Shown here in pieces: positions 60,141 through 64,000 of a stretch of DNA of 64,000 bases. How positions within the stretch are numbered: the stretch's first letter is position 1; the number at the start of each line of letters is the position of its first letter. The notes beneath the pieces were generated by a model, which worked only from the letters and a program-made list of their open reading frames with translations, was not told where the DNA came from and did not search any database. A program made the translations under genes and the position numbers. Origin of the DNA: Chryseobacterium bernardetii (GTDB lineage: Bacteria > Bacteroidota > Bacteroidia > Flavobacteriales > Weeksellaceae); contig NZ_CP033932.1 of the NCBI RefSeq assembly GCF_003815975.1, forward strand, positions 2,209,001 through 2,273,000. Direction: 5' to 3'.

Positions 60141-60506
60141 TTATTGTAGTAAAACAGCAAGGATCGCTAATATTGCAGGCAATGCCTGGACAAAAAATAT
60201 CTTCTTAGTAGAAGAAATAGCCCCGTAAATACCAGCCACAGCTACACATCCTAAAAAGAATAAAGCTACATTATCCTGCCATTGTGGATCTTTAATAAGA
60301 AAAGACCAGATGAGTCCGGCAGACAGAAAGCCATTGTATAGCCCCTGATTGGCGGCCAATCCTTTTGTAGGTTTGAACATCTCTGCAGGCAGAGCAGCTT
60401 TGAAGACTTCTTTCCCTTTGGTTTCCCATGCAAACATTTCCATCCAAAGAATATAAAGATGTTCCAATGCAACAATGGCGATAAGAATTTTGGCAACGAC
60501 TTCCAT
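60141..60506 (-). CDS. DUF1304 membrane protein
   Basis: A 121-residue integral membrane protein with four predicted helices. The DUF1304 start A-L-E-H-L-Y-I-L-W-M-E-M-F-A-W and the middle N-Q-G-L-Y-N-G-F-L-S-A-G are diagnostic. Function unknown. It is divergent from the Crp-like gene across 67 bp. Confidence 0.9.
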   Translation of the reverse strand: MEVVAKILIAIVALEHLYILWMEMFAWETKGKEVFKAALPAEMFKPTKGLAANQGLYNGFLSAGLIWSFLIKDPQWQDNVALFFLGCVAVAGIYGAISSTKKIFFVQALPAILAILAVLLQ

Positions 60507-60524
60507 AATTTAATGTTTTTGAGA

Positions 60525-60555
60525 TTGTAAAACTAAAAAAATAAAGTTAAGTTTG
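60525..60555 (+). promoter_or_regulatory. Promoter of the Crp-like/DoxX/AhpD-like operon
   Basis: TTG (60525-60527), 20-bp spacer, TAAGTTTG (60548-60555), 18 bases before the ATG at 60574. Confidence 0.65.
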
Positions 60556-60573
60556 AGTATTCAATTCTAAAAG

Positions 60574-61146
60574 ATGGATAATTTCAAGGTACATTTAAAT
60601 AAATTCATTACGGTAACGGATGAAGAATATATTTCAATTTTTTCATTCTTTGAAGTACTGAAAGTGAAGAAGAAGCAAAGCCTGATGCTTGAAGGTGAGG
60701 TTTGCAGACATATGTACTTTGTAGTGGAAGGCTGCCTGAGAAAGTATTTTATAAATGAAAAAGGAGTGGAACATACCACTCAGTTCGCCATTGAGAACTG
60801 GTGGATTACGGATACATTTGCCTATGAGAGACAGTTGAAAACAGATTTCAATATTCAGTCTGTGGAAAAGTCTACCATCATTGTTATTGATTTTAAAAGC
60901 CAGGAATTATTATTGGAAAAACATCCTGTGATGGAAAAATATTTCAGGATTATTTATCAGAGAGCCTATGCGGCTTCCGAAAGAAAACTTCGTTATCTGA
61001 CTGAATATTCACGGGAAGAGCTGTATGTTCATTTCAGTACATTATATCCTTGGTTTATACAGAGAATTCCCCAATATCTTATTGCTTCATTTCTTGGTTT
61101 TACCCCGGAATATTTGAGCGAAATCAAAGCAAAATTACGTTCTTAA
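60574..61146 (+). CDS. Crp/Fnr-family transcriptional regulator
   Basis: A 190-residue protein with a cyclic-nucleotide-binding-type barrel (residues 15-125, K-Q-S-L-M-L-E-G-E-V-C and F-V-V-E-G-C-L-R-K-Y-F) and a C-terminal helix-turn-helix (I-A-S-F-L-G-F-T-P-E-Y-L-S-E-I). It lacks the cysteines of Fnr and most cAMP contacts, as in the Bacteroidetes group. It heads an apparent three-gene unit with DoxX and an AhpD-like gene, which it may regulate. Confidence 0.9.
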   Translation: MDNFKVHLNKFITVTDEEYISIFSFFEVLKVKKKQSLMLEGEVCRHMYFVVEGCLRKYFINEKGVEHTTQFAIENWWITDTFAYERQLKTDFNIQSVEKSTIIVIDFKSQELLLEKHPVMEKYFRIIYQRAYAASERKLRYLTEYSREELYVHFSTLYPWFIQRIPQYLIASFLGFTPEYLSEIKAKLRS

Positions 61147-61209
61147 ACCAGTTTAAGTTTTTTACGGAACAGATATCGGAAATTTGTCATGTAATTAAAA
61201 GCGAATGCA

Positions 61210-61641
61210 ATGACAGATACACAATATCAATTTCCACAGTTATTTTTAAGACTTGCTCTTGCTGTAACAATGCTTTCTGCAGTTGCCGACCGATTCGGGT
61301 GGTGGAGCCCAGAGAATTCTTCATGGGGAAATATGAAAAGCTTTGAAGAATATACCAGATCATTAACTTCTGTTTTTCCTGAAGCTTTGAGTGCTTTTTC
61401 AGCGTATGCAGCCACATTTTTAGAAATTGTATTTCCACTCATGCTGATTGCAGGCTTTAAGACAAGAATTTCAGCCTATGGAAGCAGTGTTTTATTATTG
61501 ATTTTTGCAGTATCAATGACAATTGCATCAGGTCCTAAGGCTCCCCTTAATTATTCAGTTTGGGTGGCAAGTGCTGGAGCCCTTCTATTGGCTGTTCAGC
61601 AACGATATTCTTTTAGTATAGATCAATTAACCAAAAAATAA
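61210..61641 (+). CDS. DoxX-family membrane protein
   Basis: A 143-residue protein with four transmembrane helices, beginning L-F-L-R-L-A-L-A-V-T-M-L-S-A-V-A-D-R-F, the DoxX start. The G-x-x-E-I-V-F-P-L-M-L-I-A-G helix pair is typical. DoxX-like proteins are linked to oxidative stress and quinone or sulphur redox chemistry. It starts 63 bp after the Crp-like gene and its stop is 5 bp before the AhpD-like start. Confidence 0.9.
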   Translation: MTDTQYQFPQLFLRLALAVTMLSAVADRFGWWSPENSSWGNMKSFEEYTRSLTSVFPEALSAFSAYAATFLEIVFPLMLIAGFKTRISAYGSSVLLLIFAVSMTIASGPKAPLNYSVWVASAGALLLAVQQRYSFSIDQLTKK

Positions 61642-61646
61642 ATATA

Positions 61647-62090
61647 ATGAGTGCAAGATTTAACATGGCTACTACGGACGCCGCTGCTTACAAGGCAATG
61701 CTGGGGTTGGAAGGATATTTACAGAATACTTCTTTAACCCACATTCAAAAGGAATTAATTAAAATAAGGGCTTCCCAGATCAATAAATGTGCTTTCTGTC
61801 TTGATATGCATACTAAAGATGCCCTTAAATATGGAGAAACAGCTCAAAGGATTTTTATTCTGGATGGATGGACAGAAGCTAAGGATTTTTTTACAGAAGA
61901 AGAACAGGTACTTTTGGCGATGACTGAAGAGATCACTTTAATCAGCCAAAAAGGGCTAACTGATGAAACATATCAAAAAGCTAAAACATTCTTTGATGAG
62001 GCTCAGATTTCCCAGATCATTATGGCAATTATTACCATTAACGCATGGAACAGAATTGCAATCAGTACACATATGCCGATAGATAAGTAA
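61647..62090 (+). CDS. Carboxymuconolactone decarboxylase/AhpD-like protein
   Basis: A 147-residue helical protein of the CMD family. The AhpD-type C-x-x-C-x-x-x-H motif is present as C-A-F-C-L-D-M-H near residue 50, so it is the peroxidase-like group rather than a true decarboxylase. AhpD-like proteins reduce peroxides with thiol donors. It is coupled with the DoxX gene (5-bp gap). Confidence 0.92.
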   Translation: MSARFNMATTDAAAYKAMLGLEGYLQNTSLTHIQKELIKIRASQINKCAFCLDMHTKDALKYGETAQRIFILDGWTEAKDFFTEEEQVLLAMTEEITLISQKGLTDETYQKAKTFFDEAQISQIIMAIITINAWNRIAISTHMPIDK

Positions 62091-62119
62091 GGAAGAAAGA
62101 GAAATCAATTCTGTTTAGC

Positions 62120-62163
62120 AATTATAAAAGAGCTTTTCAATACTGAAGAGCTCTTTTATAATT
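62120..62163. terminator. Terminator of the Crp-like/DoxX/AhpD-like operon
   Basis: Perfect 15-bp arms AATTATAAAAGAGCT (62120-62134) and AGCTCTTTTATAATT (62149-62163), 30 bp after the AhpD-like stop. Confidence 0.8.
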
Positions 62164-62293
62164 ATGAATAGCAAAGTAAAAGTTCCGTGGGTATTAATTC
62201 TAAAATAAAATCTTAATGGTTAGTGATTAAGTTTGGGTACGGAAAAAGCTTCATCACTTTATTATTCAGAATCATAATAATTAAAAAAAAATA

Positions 62294-63277
62294 TTAAATA
62301 TCGCTTAAAGCAGTGTTGATGAAAGATAGCTCTTCCTGAGAAAGATTGATGTTCATTGCTTTTGCATTATCAATCGCCTGCTCTGCGTTTCTGGCTCCTG
62401 CCAATACTACTGTAATTGCCGGTTGTAGAGTAGTCCATCTTAATACCAATTGTGAAAGGCTGGCTCCTTTTTCCTGAGCAATAGGTTCAATTTTTTCTAA
62501 GAAGGCTTTTACTTTATTTAAATCAAACTGAGAGAAATAACCGTTTCTGTGGTCATTGTCTTTTAATTTATTATCCTTGAAATATTTGCCTGTTAAAAGA
62601 CCTCTTTCCATTGGGCTGTATACAATGAGTCCTGAATTGTTCTCCAAAGAATAGGGTACAAGATCGTTTTCAATAGTGCGGTTCAGCATACTGTAAGAAA
62701 CCTGGTTGCTGGCTAGTTTCAAAGTTCTGTTAGCTTCTTCCATTTGTTCAATACTATAATTGCTTACTCCTGCAGCACGAATTTTTCCCTGTTGGATTAA
62801 TAATTCCATAGCCTCCATTGTTTCACAGATAGCTGTAGTGTTGTCTGGCCAGTGAAGCTGTAAAAGGTCAATGTAGTCTGTATCCAGTCTTTGTAAGCTT
62901 TCTTCAACCTCTTTGATAATGTTTTCTTTAGAAGCAAATTTATAAACAGGAATTACTTTACCATCATCTTCAGCATCGAAGAAAAATTCTCCTTTTCCAT
63001 TATTGCTTCCATCCCATACCAAACCGAATTTCGTTAATAATTGGATTTTTGAACGGTCTTTTCCTTTAATGGCTTCACCAATCATTTCTTCACTTAATCC
63101 GAAACCGTAGAAAGGTGCAGTATCAATAGAAGTTACTCCGTGATCCAGTGAGGCGTGAATAGAATTAATAGAATCCTGTTTTTCATTACCGCCCCACATA
63201 TTTCCACCGATAGCAAAAGCTCCATGTGTAATCGTTGACAGCTCCAGCTCCGTATTCCCTAATTTTCTATATTCCAT
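62294..63277 (-). CDS. Aldo/keto reductase
   Basis: A 327-residue TIM-barrel NADPH oxidoreductase. Catalytic tetrad residues: D and Y in S-I-D-T-A-P-F-Y-G, K in L-L-T-K-F-G, H in L-L-Q-L-H-W-P. The cofactor region V-L-A-G-A-R-N-A-E-Q is at the C-terminus. It reduces aldehydes and ketones; by sequence it is of the AKR11/YhdN-like group. Stand-alone gene on the minus strand. Confidence 0.94.
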   Translation of the reverse strand: MEYRKLGNTELELSTITHGAFAIGGNMWGGNEKQDSINSIHASLDHGVTSIDTAPFYGFGLSEEMIGEAIKGKDRSKIQLLTKFGLVWDGSNNGKGEFFFDAEDDGKVIPVYKFASKENIIKEVEESLQRLDTDYIDLLQLHWPDNTTAICETMEAMELLIQQGKIRAAGVSNYSIEQMEEANRTLKLASNQVSYSMLNRTIENDLVPYSLENNSGLIVYSPMERGLLTGKYFKDNKLKDNDHRNGYFSQFDLNKVKAFLEKIEPIAQEKGASLSQLVLRWTTLQPAITVVLAGARNAEQAIDNAKAMNINLSQEELSFINTALSDI

Positions 63278-63495
63278 TTTTCTTCTTTTTAAAATTTGTT
63301 ATTGTGTATTTAATCTTGAAAGTCATAAAAGTATTGTAGTACACTTGGTAAACCACCCATCAAAAAATCTCTTATTTTTACCACATCTGATGAAAAAGCA
63401 GGGATTTTCAAATTCAGGTGTTCTTCTCAAAAGCCTTTATCATAACTTCTGTTTACTTAAGTGCATAAGACCTTTTGTGACTTTGTGGTAAAAAC
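63278..63495. other. 218-bp intergenic region with repeat-like text
   Basis: Words such as TTACTTAAGTGCATAAGACC and TTTTGTGACTTTGTGGTAAA (63451-63495) read like the degenerate intergenic repeats of Chryseobacterium-type genomes. No hairpin of note and no gene. Confidence 0.35.
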
Positions 63496-64000
63496 TTATC
63501 TGTTATTTAATTCTTTTAAAATTGCTTCTCCTACACTCTTGGCAGATTGTGGATTCTGTCCAGTAATCACTCTTTGATCTGTTACCACGTGATTCTGCCA
63601 AAGTCCTGATTTTTCAAATTTTGCCCCTCTTTCTTTCAATTTATTTTCCAATAAAAAAGGAACAACATCTGTTAATTTTACGGCAGATTCCTCTTCGTTG
63701 GTAAAAGCATTGATTTTCTTCCCATCTACAAGATATTTTCCGTTATCCAGCCTGATATTAACCAAACCTGCTGGGCCATGGCATACTCCTGCTACAATTC
63801 CTCCGTTTCCATAAATTTTGGAAGCAATATCTGCCAGCTGTTTATTGTCAGCAAAGTCCCACATAGCCCCGTGGCCACCTGCATAAAAGATTGTTGAGTA
63901 CTCTTTTGGATTTACCTGTGATGGAGTTAAAGAATTGTCAATCTTGTTCTTATATTCTGTGTTTTCCCAGAACTCTTTGTTTACAGGATCCTTTAGATCG
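63496..64000 (-). CDS. DJ-1/PfpI-family glutamine-amidotransferase-like protein, N-terminus cut
   Basis: The minus frame is open from 63496 to the window end; 168 C-terminal residues are seen. The catalytic Cys is in A-G-V-C-H-G-P-A-G and an upstream Glu/Asp-rich Y-A-G-G-H-G-A-M-W-D segment is typical of the HchA-like class of DJ-1/PfpI proteins (glyoxalase III or chaperone-like, detoxifying methylglyoxal). An internal ATG at 63864 is not the start: conserved residues continue upstream (F-Y-A-G-G-H-G). Confidence 0.9.
   Translation of the reverse strand, partial: DLKDPVNKEFWENTEYKNKIDNSLTPSQVNPKEYSTIFYAGGHGAMWDFADNKQLADIASKIYGNGGIVAGVCHGPAGLVNIRLDNGKYLVDGKKINAFTNEEESAVKLTDVVPFLLENKLKERGAKFEKSGLWQNHVVTDQRVITGQNPQSAKSVGEAILKELNNR

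Noticed and set aside
1..64000. CRISPR array, prophage, rRNA or tRNA genes
   Set aside because: No regularly spaced direct repeats, phage structural genes or recognisable RNA operons were seen in intergenic regions.

Overview
The window looks like chromosomal DNA from a Flavobacteriia bacterium, most likely Chryseobacterium or a close relative in the Weeksellaceae. The evidence is AT-rich sequence, recurrent Bacteroidetes-type promoters (-33 TTG/TTTG, about 19-21 bp spacer, -7 TAnnTTTG), almost no Shine-Dalgarno sequences, many lipoproteins starting C-K-K, two TonB-dependent receptors, SecG and PheS of Bacteroidetes type, and short intergenic hairpin terminators. I found no rRNA, tRNA, CRISPR array or prophage. 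The genus is inferred from general sequence character, not from a marker search.

Layout. 1-2144: a sodium:solute symporter followed by a GDSL/SGNH hydrolase cut by the window edge. 2629-5923: a compact seven-gene minus-strand operon with an oxidative or electrophile stress flavour (two small GNAT proteins, pirin, FMN reductase, TMEM175-like channel, YjdI ferredoxin-like protein, OsmC). A second pirin and a 14-TM MFS exporter follow. 8665-10095: a complete IS3-family (IS150-type) element with a 3-bp target duplication, inserted exactly in the loop of a transcription terminator. 11-18 kb: asnB, an RsmB/NOP RNA methyltransferase, a PhnA/YjdM zinc-ribbon protein, an orphan ABC ATPase, a YceI lipoprotein and pheS. 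19-29 kb: a DUF3108 protein, a ferredoxin reductase/ferredoxin pair, prolyl oligopeptidase, a LOG-type phosphoribohydrolase, pepD, a CxC lipoprotein with a LURP-one-like protein, recR, a glycosyltransferase and secG. 29.7-35.7 kb: a complementary M16 peptidase pair and a UvrD/PcrA helicase. 35.9-45.2 kb: a TonB-dependent receptor, cstA, an esterase, a HipA-like kinase/DUF3037 pair, an alpha/beta hydrolase and an Ivy-like lipoprotein.

45-55 kb is a tyrosine catabolic neighbourhood: hppD, a small secreted protein and fahA in apparent operon order, hmgA a few kb away, and two acetyl-CoA hydrolase/CoA-transferase family genes between them that could handle the acetate/acetoacetate/succinate CoA products. 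Maleylacetoacetate isomerase is not in the window. 55.2-57.8 kb: a TonB receptor translationally coupled to a thioredoxin-like protein, with a perfect dyad centred on its -7 promoter element. 58-64 kb: small redox and stress genes around an HxlR regulator (MDR reductase, cupin), a DUF1304 protein, a Crp-like regulator with DoxX and AhpD-like genes, an aldo/keto reductase and a partial DJ-1/PfpI protein.

Most of the window is ordinary housekeeping and accessory gene content. The observations most worth checking are the IS in a terminator loop, the dyad over the TonB-receptor promoter, the Ivy-like lysozyme-inhibitor candidate, two candidate short plus-strand transcripts (13.16-13.24 kb and 49.59-49.67 kb), the secreted protein inside the tyrosine operon, and a dispersed intergenic repeat with core ACAAGCRAAGCGRATTRAC. 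I did not see a convincing new multi-gene defence or secretion system.
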